From positions 434,001 through 498,000 of the forward strand of contig AP024710.1 in the NCBI GenBank assembly GCA_024363285.1: a DNA stretch of 64,000 nt, written 5' to 3'. Of the stretch, positions 14,558-23,771 are shown piece after piece (within the stretch, counting starts at the first letter, position 1; every line of letters starts with the position of its first letter). The DNA is from Leptolinea sp. HRD-7 (GTDB lineage: Bacteria > Chloroflexota > Anaerolineae > Anaerolineales > Anaerolineaceae). The position numbers and the translations under genes were made by a program. The notes beneath the pieces were generated by a model. The model worked only from the letters and a program-made list of their open reading frames with translations, ran no database searches and had not been told where the DNA came from.

Positions 14558-16344
14558 GCCACCTCCCAAACTACGCTGGGTGTTCGATATGTCTGGCCAA
14601 AATCATCCGTCAAATCAGCCCATGCGGTCCAGATACCCTCTTCTGTGGTGCCAAAATTGAGATCTCCTGAATTTTCAGGAGTCACAGACCAGGTTGAGCC
14701 ATTGCGGTTCAAAGAAAATTGAGCTCCCGATGGTGTCCGGACTCGTACCAAAATAGAATAAGGTGGAACACCACCTGTTACCTCGCCAGTTAGGGTCTGT
14801 GCGGGTTGATCCAGGCTAGGAGCAAATAACAGTAAACGCGCATATGTGACCGCTATTGTCCCGCGAAGTGGTGCAATCACAATAACCGTGACTGAATCGC
14901 TAGCAGTTTCATACTGATTAGAACAGGTGATTGTATAGGTGTGCGTTCCAGTCGGGACTCCACTCATAGGCTGATTTCCAGCTATGACCACATTCCCAAC
15001 CCAGCTGTCATTTGAGCTGGCTGCTGAACAATTGGTCGCATCGCGACTGATCCAACTCAGGGTAAAACTTGCGGGAGAAATTAATGTCAGAGGACCATCG
15101 GTGTTATTAACCTTCAAATCCACTGCGGGTGGATTGTAGACAATGACAGTGACACTATCTGAAGCGGAACCAATGGGATTGGAACATGTCAACGTATAGG
15201 TGTAAATACCGGTGGTAATGCCAGTGTAATTCGTCGAGCCGGACTGACCCTTCGTTCCATTCCAGCTTCCTGAGGCAGTACAGGTATCTGCGTTACTGGA
15301 TGTCCAACTCAATAGATATTGAGCGGGAGAAGTCAGGCGGATTGTTCCATCCTGGTTATTCACTTTCAAATCCACACTGGGCGGGAGTGAGCACCGAATC
15401 GTTTTATTTGTTCCTGACAAATCAAACCAGGAGGAATTATAGGGATTTTGACCCTGAACGCGTATGGTGTGTTGAACATTGGGCAAGATCAATCCCCATA
15501 AATCTTGAGTGAACCCACAAGTGCCGCCCGTGCATGTTCCGGTCAGATCCGCCCTGTACTGGTTAGCGACTCCATTCACTACCAAATTACCATCTACCAG
15601 GATGCGGTAATTGATATCCAACCCTGGAGCGGCATCTTGCATCACCCAGCCGTAAGCCCGACATTGGGATTGAGGAACCGTTCCAGAGGCTCCGTCATGG
15701 TAGCCAGTAAAGGTATCTCGATAAGCCCAGATTAAAACGAAATCTTCAAAGTCGTGGTCATAACCGCCATTACTATTATCTTCATCCCAATCCCCCCAAC
15801 ATTGTGGAGTGCCAATTATGGTATCCCCGGAAGCGAGGAATGCTGTCATTAAACTGGTAAAGTCTCTACCACCAGCGCTTGGGTTGTAGTTTTGCGAATA
15901 GAAGTAATTTGGACAAAAGTAATCGTGATGAGGTGTTTTCCAACCCACATGCGGGTTAGCACACCCCCCTGAACCGCAGTTACCTCCATAACAATCACAA
16001 CCTCTGATCTGGATCGTCTCACCCGCTGCAACCGTGATCGGGGTCAGCACTGTTTGATTGTTAATCACATCCATATAGGTGCAGTTCTGCCCTACCCTGC
16101 AGCCATTACGGATGAAGTAATAGCGCGAAAAATACCCTGGTGAGCTTGAGGTGATGACATTCCATAAAACAATTCTTCCAGCTCTGGGGAATGTGATCGA
16201 AACGGGATTTCGATTATAAGAAACGATAGGATGGCCATAATCCGCCAGCGCAGAGATCGTGATCACTAAACCAATCACAATGGCAAGGATAATTCCCAGA
16301 AGTGTTTTCTTACTCTTCATCAGATTTAAGTAAAATTTTTTCAT
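14530..16344 (-). CDS. Secreted surface protein with two Ig/PKD-like repeats
   Basis: 604 residues; ATG 16344 overlaps the upstream stop as ATGA. Residues 8-36 form a signal or anchor helix (GIILAIVIGLVITISA). A cysteine-rich region (CDCYGGNCGSGGC) follows, then two copies of a roughly 90-residue repeat beginning VDLKVNN and ending SASDSVTVIV/TASDSVTVIV (about residues 320-510), and a last beta domain. It is probably a pilus-tip or surface-exposed component of the Tad system. I know no precise family. Confidence 0.65.
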   Translation of the reverse strand: MKKFYLNLMKSKKTLLGIILAIVIGLVITISALADYGHPIVSYNRNPVSITFPRAGRIVLWNVITSSSPGYFSRYYFIRNGCRVGQNCTYMDVINNQTVLTPITVAAGETIQIRGCDCYGGNCGSGGCANPHVGWKTPHHDYFCPNYFYSQNYNPSAGGRDFTSLMTAFLASGDTIIGTPQCWGDWDEDNSNGGYDHDFEDFVLIWAYRDTFTGYHDGASGTVPQSQCRAYGWVMQDAAPGLDINYRILVDGNLVVNGVANQYRADLTGTCTGGTCGFTQDLWGLILPNVQHTIRVQGQNPYNSSWFDLSGTNKTIRCSLPPSVDLKVNNQDGTIRLTSPAQYLLSWTSSNADTCTASGSWNGTKGQSGSTNYTGITTGIYTYTLTCSNPIGSASDSVTVIVYNPPAVDLKVNNTDGPLTLISPASFTLSWISRDATNCSAASSNDSWVGNVVIAGNQPMSGVPTGTHTYTITCSNQYETASDSVTVIVIAPLRGTIAVTYARLLLFAPSLDQPAQTLTGEVTGGVPPYSILVRVRTPSGAQFSLNRNGSTWSVTPENSGDLNFGTTEEGIWTAWADLTDDFGQTYRTPSVVWEVAWHPVHGRP

Positions 16345-16880
16345 TGGACAACCCCAGCGGATGCAAATACCCGAACGGTTTTCAAATCGATTCCGAAAAT
16401 GTTCAGAATCGTCCATTGGATTGGAACCTCCAAATAGACTCCAACAGCAGGTTCATTACTAGACCAATCACTCAATCCACTTCCCAAGCGAACTGGACGA
16501 GGTGGAAATCCGGAAATCGTTCCTCCAAAAGGATCAGGCAGAACCCGAATTGACGAGGTGTACCCAATAATTCCACGCGCTTGCATAGCAGAATTAACTA
16601 CGTTTTGGGCTTCATTACTGGCCACGGCTTGATCTAGTTGGAGAAAGCCAGTAGTGAGAACAGTATCCCAGTCCCTTCCTCGGGATGCTCCTGCAAGTGC
16701 AGCCTCTTGCGCCACAGAATAAGCCCAATTACGTGCCGCATACAGCCTGTAAATATCCACGAGCCCACCTGCAATCACTACAAGCACGAGGATGGATAAT
16801 AATCCCCACACTGCGGATTGTGCTTTTCTTTCAATAATCATCCCATTTCCAGTAAAAGCTTTTAAAGGTAATGGGATCAT
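16341..16880 (-). CDS. TadE/TadG-like membrane protein
   Basis: 179 residues; ATG 16880 overlaps the upstream stop as ATGA and follows GGAG. Near residue 14 comes IIERKAQSAVWGLLSILVLVVIAGGLVDIYR, one membrane helix of pseudopilin type. An alanine-rich stretch (VAQEAALAGASRG) and an extracytoplasmic domain follow. It forms a row of three translationally coupled genes with a Flp pilin and a TadE gene, so it is likely part of the same pilus. Confidence 0.7.
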   Translation of the reverse strand: MIPLPLKAFTGNGMIIERKAQSAVWGLLSILVLVVIAGGLVDIYRLYAARNWAYSVAQEAALAGASRGRDWDTVLTTGFLQLDQAVASNEAQNVVNSAMQARGIIGYTSSIRVLPDPFGGTISGFPPRPVRLGSGLSDWSSNEPAVGVYLEVPIQWTILNIFGIDLKTVRVFASAGVVQ

Positions 16881-17323
16881 GGATACCGCTCCACGATTCC
16901 CCAATGCTGAACCCGTATTGTCATGATGGGTTCAGAGAGGAAGGGAATATCTGCCTGAAATGGTGCTGAAGCCTCCAGGATAAAAGTAGTTCCAAATGGG
17001 CTGCCTGAAAGCCAGGCAGAACTCCGAGGAGTGCCGGCAGCATCAAAAACTTGAATGGTCGTAGCCTCAATCGTACCCATCACATTTTGGTTCGTCCCTT
17101 CTTGAATCAAGTTCTTTGCATAACTCCATTGGGTAGGATCTAGGGATAAAGCGCGAACTGCTGCGCCGGCACTGCTGTCCAATGCCTGCCTCATGGCCAC
17201 TCCACGGCTGAGTTCAATACCACCAAAAATTACCAGTGCAAGCACCATCAGAACTAACAAGGCTTCAACTGCTGCCTGCCCCTTAGAATCTGATTTAAGA
17301 CCCAATTTCGGCGTTGACATCAT
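16877..17323 (-). CDS. TadE-like pseudopilin
   Basis: 148 residues with the TadE hallmark KGQAAVEALLVLMVLALVIFGGIELSRG: Gly-Gln, Glu at +5 of the processed form, then one hydrophobic helix. The remainder is an extracytoplasmic domain. Its start (ATG 17323 or 17320) lies inside the Flp pilin gene by 29 bases and its end overlaps the next gene by four, indicating coupled translation. Confidence 0.78.
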   Translation of the reverse strand: MMSTPKLGLKSDSKGQAAVEALLVLMVLALVIFGGIELSRGVAMRQALDSSAGAAVRALSLDPTQWSYAKNLIQEGTNQNVMGTIEATTIQVFDAAGTPRSSAWLSGSPFGTTFILEASAPFQADIPFLSEPIMTIRVQHWGIVERYP

Positions 17324-17441
17324 TGAACTTGACCTTTAAAGTGGAAAAGACTTCCCAGAGCGCGCCGCCAACCAGAGCGATGAAGATCGCCAGGACAACG
17401 ATATACTCTACAACGCTCTGTCCATTTCGATCATGCAACAT
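17295..17441 (-). CDS. Flp-family pilin
   Basis: 48 residues, MLHDRNGQSVVEYIVVLAIF..., after a strong GGAGAGGAGG. The pattern G-QSVVEY with Glu near +5 and Tyr next to it, followed by a single hydrophobic helix, is that of Flp/TadE-type pilins. It precedes two TadE-like genes and follows another pilin-like gene behind a strong hairpin. Confidence 0.78.
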   Translation of the reverse strand: MLHDRNGQSVVEYIVVLAIFIALVGGALWEVFSTLKVKFNDVNAEIGS

Positions 17442-17504
17442 ATTTCCTCCTCTCCTTGGAACGCTCCTCTGCACTCTTACAGAGGAAGCGGAGTGTTAAT
17501 GTGT

Positions 17505-17538
17505 GGTAGCTGGCCTTCTATCCTGAAGACCAGCTACC
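17505..17538 (-). terminator. Strong hairpin between two pilin genes
   Basis: GGTAGCTGG (17505-17513) with CCAGCTACC (17530-17538), extended by CTTC/GAAG inside. On the minus strand it follows the stop of the pilin at 17554 and lacks a long T-tract. It probably stabilises the short pilin transcript or partly ends transcription. Confidence 0.55.
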
Positions 17539-17553
17539 AGGTTTGCTAAAAAA

Positions 17554-17724
17554 TTATGGGTGTGCAGCCGGCACAGCGATGCTGTTAATCCAGTCCGCAA
17601 TACTGCCGCCTTGGGTACCGATATTGCTCAGGATGGCCCAGATAGCCACTGCTCCCAAGACAACGGCGATCGCCAGAACAACAACAAACTGTGGAATTTC
17701 GGATGCTTTCTTATCGAACAACAT
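17554..17724 (-). CDS. Pilin-like small membrane protein
   Basis: 56 residues, MLFDKKASEIPQFVVVLAIA..., after AAAGGAG. One hydrophobic helix (residues 12-34) is followed by a short tail TQGGSIADWINSIAV. It resembles the Flp pilins beside it in size and plan but has Glu-Ile-Pro-Gln in place of the usual Gly-x-x-x-Glu leader junction. Placed between two hairpins just after TadC, it is a good candidate for the major subunit, expressed apart from its neighbours. Confidence 0.65.
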   Translation of the reverse strand: MLFDKKASEIPQFVVVLAIAVVLGAVAIWAILSNIGTQGGSIADWINSIAVPAAHP

Positions 17725-17781
17725 AAACAGGCTCCTTTCCCTCGCACTATGGGCGGGGGTTTTGAAAAATGGGCTGGTACG

Positions 17782-17805
17782 CCCCCATCGCGGAGCGATA
17801 GGGGG
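17782..17805 (-). terminator. Hairpin directly after tadC
   Basis: CCCCCATCGC (17782-17791) pairs with GCGATaGGGGG (17795-17805), a 10-bp stem with one bulge and a 3-base loop, starting at the base after the TadC stop. A T-run (CATTTTTC) comes about 11 bases further on. It may be an attenuator that separates machinery genes from pilins. Confidence 0.5.
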
Positions 17806-18642
17806 TTAGAAACCGCCGCCAATCGACACCCCGGAGAGGGTTTTCAGGATGCGGTCAACGAGCGGGTAAAACAACAAGATAACAATTGGACCAAGGAGAA
17901 ACGGCATAGCTAGTAAGGTGATGCGCAGGGGCAAACGCTGCATCTGTTCCTCGGATTGGTAACCGATCTCTTCGTTCAATTCTTCGATGACACTGGCAAT
18001 CGCTTGATCAACATCGGAGACTCCCCCGGATTGTTGAGCAGCCTGGACACGTTGTACAACGCGAAGCAATTGGGGAGATTTCAAATCGTCAGCTAACTGG
18101 TTAAGTAAATCCAACCCACTGCGAGCAGAACTACCCTGCAGCCTTTTTTGTAGACGTTGGTATACAACTGAAGTTTCGACGGTCGTCTTTGCCAAGCTCT
18201 CCAATCCAAGCAAGAGCGAACCTTGCAGACTCATATGCAGACGCACATCGATCAGAAACTGTCGAATTTGTCCGACCATGAACCGTTTTCGCTGCTGGAT
18301 CAAATATCGTTTGGCTAACCACACCAGACCTGGCAATGCCAGGAAACCCATCCGGATGCTGGGAAGTTGCGGTCCTAAGACTGCCAATAGGATCAGTCCA
18401 ATCAGGGCTGTACCCGCATAAAGAGCTCCCCATGGAATATCGCCGAACCCCAAAATTGCTTCTTCTGTTCTTTTCTCGTCGCTTTGATATTTGGTCCCGA
18501 GTCCGAGAGCGTGTAAACGTCCACGCTTTATCGGACGGCTAAGCCTCCTTCCTGTTTCAAATAAAATGGATATTACGGTATTGGCAATCATGCCCACTCC
18601 GATTGCCAGACTAAAGCCCACCACAAGGGAAAAGGTATCCAT
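17806..18642 (-). CDS. TadC-like inner-membrane platform protein (T2SSF family)
   Basis: 278 residues with an N-terminal helix, two helices around 70-110 and two at the C-terminus, the layout of the TadB/TadC family. The cytoplasmic T2SSF region contains QIRQFLIDVRLHMSLQGSLL and a late glycine-rich end SGVSIGGGF. TadB and TadC form the membrane base that couples the TadA motor to pilin. It lies two bases after the TadB-like gene. This is one of two such pairs in the window. Confidence 0.82.
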   Translation of the reverse strand: MDTFSLVVGFSLAIGVGMIANTVISILFETGRRLSRPIKRGRLHALGLGTKYQSDEKRTEEAILGFGDIPWGALYAGTALIGLILLAVLGPQLPSIRMGFLALPGLVWLAKRYLIQQRKRFMVGQIRQFLIDVRLHMSLQGSLLLGLESLAKTTVETSVVYQRLQKRLQGSSARSGLDLLNQLADDLKSPQLLRVVQRVQAAQQSGGVSDVDQAIASVIEELNEEIGYQSEEQMQRLPLRITLLAMPFLLGPIVILLFYPLVDRILKTLSGVSIGGGF

Positions 18643-18644
18643 TC

Positions 18645-19529
18645 CTAGACCTCCCCAAAACTCAATTGGTAGACTTCGTACTCAAAATACAAGCTGGCTA
18701 GCACGACCCCACAAATCATGACTGCCAATAACACCCGATGAGGTGCATCTTGCAGGAAAAAATCACGCCAGGCTGGGGATAAAACTACGAAGGACACGGA
18801 AGCGGCAACTACACCTTGTAGCAGTCGGATTGTTCCACGAACAAGCGAAAGGGTCTGACGAGTCTTGGAGCGTAGCAGTTTTTGTCGGTGAGCTTCCTGT
18901 TCCAGTGAGACAAGCAACTCGTCCTGAATTTCTTCTGTCAGCTGAGCATTATTGGCAATCAAAGCCGACAGCCTTGATGTGACATTTCCGGGTAATCCTT
19001 TTAATGCCTGTGCCGCCTGGGCAGGGGGTTGATGCATTCGTAAGCGGCTTGCGACCTGCTCGATGGCGTGGTTCATCACGCCCATAGGCAATTTGACCTT
19101 CATCAAAGCATTCAAAAGAGAGTGATCTACACTCATCAATGATCGAATTTGCAAGGCAACCGATTCCGCATCCTCGTTGATTTGTGCGCGCTCGACCTGT
19201 TTTTGCTGAAAGTTGATCCAAATCAGGATGATCAAACCGATCAACAGTACAAGAGGTGAGAGCATAAAATCGTGGACTGCTATTGCTAACCCAGGCGTGG
19301 CAATCAATAAAATTAATCGCTTCCAATCCAACTCATTGTGTGCCTGGTAAGGCTGTTCTTGAATAACGCCCATCGCCCGTAGCCGGCGTCCTGCCCAGGA
19401 TACAAATGTCCTGCGCCAGGTTTTCACTATGATTTCTACGCCAGATAACAGCGTATTGTATAAAGCCAGAAAGATACCGCCCGCCAGGAACACTGCTCCT
19501 GCATCAATTAAGAATTGAAACGGACTCAT
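18645..19529 (-). CDS. TadB-like inner-membrane platform protein
   Basis: 294 residues; hydrophobic segments near 8-28, 70-105 and in the last 80 residues, and a cytoplasmic region with NEDAESVALQIRSLMSVDHS and AQLTEEIQDELLVSLEQEA. This matches TadB/T2SSF proteins at low similarity. It overlaps the HNH-like gene upstream by four bases and is followed by TadC. Confidence 0.75.
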   Translation of the reverse strand: MSPFQFLIDAGAVFLAGGIFLALYNTLLSGVEIIVKTWRRTFVSWAGRRLRAMGVIQEQPYQAHNELDWKRLILLIATPGLAIAVHDFMLSPLVLLIGLIILIWINFQQKQVERAQINEDAESVALQIRSLMSVDHSLLNALMKVKLPMGVMNHAIEQVASRLRMHQPPAQAAQALKGLPGNVTSRLSALIANNAQLTEEIQDELLVSLEQEAHRQKLLRSKTRQTLSLVRGTIRLLQGVVAASVSFVVLSPAWRDFFLQDAPHRVLLAVMICGVVLASLYFEYEVYQLSFGEV

Positions 19530-20089
19530 GCCTCTTCCTCCGGAGAACCTTTTATACGATCCAGTCTGGTCCAGTATCCGCGCGGAGGCTTTGGAATACC
19601 TAACGCCCTGCAGCGCTTTTCAACGGCTTTATCAGAAACTCCGTATAAGGCAGCAATCTGAGTAGTTGGAATTTCCCATACCAACTGCCGTAATTCTTCT
19701 GGATCAATGATAAATTTCCGATCAGCCAACCTTCGGCAGGAATCGTTATGGTAGATCCGCCGATTTTTATGAGAAAGGGTGACTTTGAAAGGTTCTCCGC
19801 AATATGGGCAAATCAAAATTACCGCCTTATGATCCGGGTCATGTGAAAGTTTGCCGAGGGTTGTCAGAACTAGATTCTCAATCGTCAAGTTTTGCGGATT
19901 CCCATCCTTATAAATAACAATCTCAAATGAACGAAGCCACCGTCCTAAGCTGACTGACATCAGATGCCGGCTCAAGATCACCTTTCCATCTTTTCTGGCT
20001 AAAGGGTGATGACAATCCTGGAATTCCTGCTGTCCGGTTTCAGGATTGACGACTGGATGTATATCTTTGTGATAATCACAAGGTTCCAT
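19526..20089 (-). CDS. HNH-like protein with C-terminal helix-turn-helix
   Basis: 187 residues. The N-terminal half (LSRHLMSVSLGRWLRSFE, then YKDGNPQNLTIENLVL) resembles the HNH-nuclease core of phage-type homing enzymes, with His for the first H and the usual D-G-N-x-x-N-L loop. The middle has CPYCGEPF...C, a zinc site. The C-terminus (TTQIAALYGVSDKAVEKRCR) is a helix-turn-helix that often ends in KPPRGYW in such proteins. A DNA-binding role is likely; a nuclease role is uncertain. It is an unusual member of a pilus operon. Confidence 0.55.
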   Translation of the reverse strand: MEPCDYHKDIHPVVNPETGQQEFQDCHHPLARKDGKVILSRHLMSVSLGRWLRSFEIVIYKDGNPQNLTIENLVLTTLGKLSHDPDHKAVILICPYCGEPFKVTLSHKNRRIYHNDSCRRLADRKFIIDPEELRQLVWEIPTTQIAALYGVSDKAVEKRCRALGIPKPPRGYWTRLDRIKGSPEEEA

Positions 20090-20092
20090 AAG

Positions 20093-20755
20093 TCACTCCT
20101 GGCCAATTAATATCGACTTATCCGGGTCATCGTTTGTGGAGATGATTTGCCAGCATAAAAAACCATACATTGGATAAGTTGGCGGTTCCCAACCATAACG
20201 AATAAACCCGTTCGTGAGTCCAGTTCCCACATCATCCAGCACAATCATGGTGTCAATCATTTGCGCCAGGTGGCAATAATCAGACTCGCAATCCTCCCAA
20301 TAAACGCCATTTTGAGTGACATAATCACCTTTCAGTTGAACTCCAATCAACTGGCCTTCTTGGATAGGATGGGAAATCAATGAATATGCCGGTTTTCCAG
20401 AAAATTGAATTTCAGTAGCCGCCCAGGTGAAGCTAAGGTCACCGTCTGCTTCGAGATAGTAGACTTTCACCAAGCTCATCGGTTGAATAAAATCGATCTG
20501 TTTGGTTTCACCAGCTACCCCATAAAAACGCCACGTTCGTTCTTGCCGGATAAAACGCAATCCTTGCCAGGGGGCATTCCGCAATTTGCTCTCGATTTCC
20601 TCGTTCTTATGATTAACATCTTCGAAATAATCTACACTTGATGGTGCTGGGTCCACCTTCATTAAGGCGTTCAGGTTCCCAAAAACAAAAACCAGGCATC
20701 CTACGACAGCAAGTAGAAATACAATGACAAGGATCCACTTTAAGAAGCGGTTCAT
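20093..20755 (-). CDS. Hypothetical membrane-anchored protein in tad operon
   Basis: 220 residues. One N-terminal membrane helix (WILVIVFLLAVVGCLVFVFG) is followed by an extracytoplasmic domain rich in aromatic residues. Not recognised. Start ATG 20755 overlaps the tadA stop by four bases, so it is translated with the pilus motor. Cysteines at the C-terminal side (CESDYCH) could form a disulphide. Confidence 0.55.
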   Translation of the reverse strand: MNRFLKWILVIVFLLAVVGCLVFVFGNLNALMKVDPAPSSVDYFEDVNHKNEEIESKLRNAPWQGLRFIRQERTWRFYGVAGETKQIDFIQPMSLVKVYYLEADGDLSFTWAATEIQFSGKPAYSLISHPIQEGQLIGVQLKGDYVTQNGVYWEDCESDYCHLAQMIDTMIVLDDVGTGLTNGFIRYGWEPPTYPMYGFLCWQIISTNDDPDKSILIGQE

Positions 20756-22107
20756 TTCATTCCCTCCAACTGGTGATAGGCTTGTTCAAAGACAGGGAGG
20801 CTCTCATCACCTTCTGCCCGGTAAAGGTAGTTCAAACAATAATCACCTTTCGCATTAATTCCCTTAATCGTGGCGATGGCCTGTAAGGTGCGTTGAACTC
20901 TTCCTGATCGGTTGACCCTTCCCATCAAAGCAATAACATCCAATCCCATCGCTACCATCGAGCGAACAGCAGCTAATCCCAATTCCGGCGCTGCAGCCAG
21001 GGCAAGTTGTTCAAGGCGCATCAGGGACTCTTCTATCGTCCCACCGTGAATGGTTGTCAATGCTTTGCGCCCCAGGCAGGTGGCTTTTAAGAATTGCAGT
21101 GCCTCATTTCCTACCACCTCACCCACCAGGATGGCTGCCGGGTTCATACGGGTATAAATAACGTTTAGGACCCAATCCAAGGTCACGCCAGGTGTGCCAG
21201 GCGATAATTCAGCTGGAGCTACAGTACGCAATAAAAAAGGGTGCTGGATTTCCAATTCCCGAAAGGTTTCCAGCGCAGCAATCGGTGCAGATACAGGCAA
21301 GAAACCCGAGAGAGCGTTGAGTAAAGTCGTCTTGCCAGAACCCATTTCACCGGCAATCATCAGGCTGCCAGCCAGGTTGGCTACCATCCAGGCTAGAAAT
21401 CGATCTGGTGCGTCTTTCAGAGATTGGATCCGACAGGTCAGTTCGGACCTGGTATCTTTTTCGGCAGGGTTGGTAAATGTCTGCAGCAATCCGATTGATG
21501 TCGGATCACATTTGGCAAAAGTGCCAGTCTGCTCCATTTCTTCTAATGTGCGAACACGCCGTCCGAAAGTACGGATATTAATAGCAGTCCCCTCAGTTGA
21601 CAGGCGTGGAACGATAGCGGTAAACCGTTCTCCGCCTGGCAGATCAATTAACACAGCCGGGCGATCTCCGCGTAAAGTAGCGCCGCCTTGATCAGCAACA
21701 TGCACAGCGAGGTTTTCGAAATAGCTGTCATCAGCCAGTTTCCCCAGATGATAAAAACTCCCATCATATTCCACAGCTACCACCCCATTACGCACAAAGA
21801 TTTCCTCCACGTAGGGGTCACGCAGCAACTGATCGAGTAATCCCACCCCGGACAATGCATCCGTGATAATTTGTGCATTGCGATTGACGGAACTACGATT
21901 CTCACCCTGATCAATCAAGATAGAGCGCACCTCATCATAGAAACGACGACGTTTTTCTGAGTCTGCTTCTCGCCAGCTGGGTGGGTTGATTCCGCGCTGT
22001 ACCAATTCCTCACGGACCCGTTCAATCAGGAGCAGATCGGATTGGTTTAAGGGCTGAATGGTTGGTGGAGCGGTTGGATGGATCATGGAAGTGCCAGGGT
22101 TGACCAT
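20752..22107 (-). CDS. tadA: TadA/CpaF-type pilus assembly ATPase
   Basis: 451-residue motor ATPase of Flp pili and related secretion. The N-terminal domain leads into VRNGVVAVEYDG. Walker A GEMGSGKTTLL lies at about residue 251, the Asp-box region ALETFRELE follows, then VGEVVGNEALQFLKA (Walker B area) and the His-box TTIHGGTIEESL. The sequence VGEVVGNEA replaces the common VGEVRGxEA. Start ATG 22107 has GGTGG six bases upstream; ATG 22086 (ATGA overlap) is the alternative. Confidence 0.9.
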   Translation of the reverse strand: MVNPGTSMIHPTAPPTIQPLNQSDLLLIERVREELVQRGINPPSWREADSEKRRRFYDEVRSILIDQGENRSSVNRNAQIITDALSGVGLLDQLLRDPYVEEIFVRNGVVAVEYDGSFYHLGKLADDSYFENLAVHVADQGGATLRGDRPAVLIDLPGGERFTAIVPRLSTEGTAINIRTFGRRVRTLEEMEQTGTFAKCDPTSIGLLQTFTNPAEKDTRSELTCRIQSLKDAPDRFLAWMVANLAGSLMIAGEMGSGKTTLLNALSGFLPVSAPIAALETFRELEIQHPFLLRTVAPAELSPGTPGVTLDWVLNVIYTRMNPAAILVGEVVGNEALQFLKATCLGRKALTTIHGGTIEESLMRLEQLALAAAPELGLAAVRSMVAMGLDVIALMGRVNRSGRVQRTLQAIATIKGINAKGDYCLNYLYRAEGDESLPVFEQAYHQLEGMK

Positions 22108-22793
22108 AACAATCCACCTTGTTTTTTACTTGCTGCAACCGCAGTGAGAATAACGTCCACATCTTTCGGCTCTACTGCCAGGGTAAGGATTTGGACTTGT
22201 TCGTTCTGAGGGCTGCCACCGAACGTTGAGTTATCCTCACTCTTCTGATTGGATTCTGCAGCGACACCTTGTGCATTGCGGACATCTACTACCAAAACAC
22301 TCCTGGCGATGAGCTCGACCTTGAAAGTAGATTGATCGTTGGCTGAAATCGCTGTGTTCTCAGGGTCAATTTTCTCGGGAAGCACTTGATACAAATTGAC
22401 ATGTTCTCCGATTCGAATTTGTCCACCTACTGCAGAAACAGGTTCAACCGGGATTGAGAGAACTTCATATGCTGTATCGGCCAGTCGAAACTGCGTGACT
22501 GGCACCGCATTTGCCTGAGCAACCGGCAGTTCTGCCGGCAAAGAAACCGTGCTGATCTTTCCTTCCAGATCCTGGGTGGATTGGTAATAGGGTAAAGATG
22601 CCATCGTGCGAGGCATCTCGCGCATTTGAAACATGTCTGCATCTAGAATTGCGTATGCAGGGATTGCATTGATGGGTACTGGTACCTGATAAGTGGAAAC
22701 TTCCTTCAAATACAGATTGCGTCCATAGAAACCTGCTCCCAGGGCAACAACAACGGCAATTACACCGATAATAAATTGAACAGTTCGATTCAT
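22083..22793 (-). CDS. cpaB: CpaB/RcpC-type pilus protein (SAF domain)
   Basis: 236 residues. An N-terminal helix (VQFIIGVIAVVVALGAGFYG) precedes a SAF domain (VPVPINAIPAYAILDADMFQ) and a C-terminal beta domain typical of CpaB. In Gram-negatives it guides the outer-membrane secretin; no secretin is seen here, in line with a different envelope. It shares one base with the TadZ gene and overlaps tadA. Confidence 0.82.
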   Translation of the reverse strand: MNRTVQFIIGVIAVVVALGAGFYGRNLYLKEVSTYQVPVPINAIPAYAILDADMFQMREMPRTMASLPYYQSTQDLEGKISTVSLPAELPVAQANAVPVTQFRLADTAYEVLSIPVEPVSAVGGQIRIGEHVNLYQVLPEKIDPENTAISANDQSTFKVELIARSVLVVDVRNAQGVAAESNQKSEDNSTFGGSPQNEQVQILTLAVEPKDVDVILTAVAASKKQGGLLWSTLALP

Positions 22794-23770
22794 TAATTCC
22801 TCCGTTTCCAGCCGGTATATGCTTGTTCTAAAATGGGATCAGCCAATCGTGGATCGAGTGACTGAGCCCATGTTTCGTTGTAAGGCAACACAATCGACAC
22901 CCCGGTTTCTGCACGATCAGAGACCGATTTAGCCATGTTCAAGACTAAATGGTGCGGTTCTGAAACCTCGTTCATCAATCGTCTGGCTTGTAATATGGCA
23001 TCATCGCGAGGAGAGGTAACCACCAGGTTGATTAATCCTGGCTTGGGTTTCGACAATTCCGAGAAAAGGGGATGCCCGGGAAAACAATCCACGACAAAAA
23101 GTGTGTGTTTCCGTTGGATCTCGGACAGTAGATTTCGAACCCCTTGCGGGTCTTCGCTCCAAAGGACATCAATGGTTCGGCCATCCATCGGGTATAAGCT
23201 GACCCCATTCCAAAGAGCAGGCTCTGCTTTATGCGTGGCAATGGTAAAGAATTCAGGAAGGTCGGGTGAAATTCGAGCGTGCAGTGCGCTACCGCCCATA
23301 CTAAGTTCAAGCAATGCCGCTGGCAGTCCTGTATTCCTGACGAATCGTTTACAAACAGCCATCGCAAGGGTTGTTTTTCCCACTCCTCCAGACCAATTCA
23401 CCAAATTAATCTGACGGGCTGGTAGAAACGAGACTTGTTTGGCACTGGTCAACCGGGCTCGCCCTAACCATTCAGCCTGGTCTATTACAAAATTGTCTTG
23501 AGTAACCACCGGGATCCCACTCTTATCCAGCGCACTATGAAGTATCTCTTCAGATACGTCTGATATTGGGAGCAGGTCACCGAGAATAACCAGGTGTACT
23601 CCAGACAGGTTCTGTAAAACACCACGAGTAGAGAATGCTTCCCGTACTGAGAGATTGTCAGTCTGGGAGAGTGCTTCCAATACTTTTTGATCAGGTTGGT
23701 GAGCCCCAAGCAAAATATCAAGAGCCGAATTCCGTTTCAAATTAAAGGAATTTCCAAAACTAAATTTCAT
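22793..23770 (-). CDS. TadZ/CpaE-type ParA-like ATPase
   Basis: 325 residues from ATG 23770 (MKFSFGNSFNLKR). An atypical receiver-like N-terminal part is followed by a MinD/ParA fold with the deviant Walker A NWSGGVGKTTLA at about residue 126 and a Walker B-like FVVDCFPGHP. TadZ places the Tad machine at a chosen site in the cell. It is separated by one base from the small membrane gene upstream and shares one base with cpaB. Confidence 0.82.
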   Translation of the reverse strand: MKFSFGNSFNLKRNSALDILLGAHQPDQKVLEALSQTDNLSVREAFSTRGVLQNLSGVHLVILGDLLPISDVSEEILHSALDKSGIPVVTQDNFVIDQAEWLGRARLTSAKQVSFLPARQINLVNWSGGVGKTTLAMAVCKRFVRNTGLPAALLELSMGGSALHARISPDLPEFFTIATHKAEPALWNGVSLYPMDGRTIDVLWSEDPQGVRNLLSEIQRKHTLFVVDCFPGHPLFSELSKPKPGLINLVVTSPRDDAILQARRLMNEVSEPHHLVLNMAKSVSDRAETGVSIVLPYNETWAQSLDPRLADPILEQAYTGWKRRN

Positions 23771-23771
23771 G

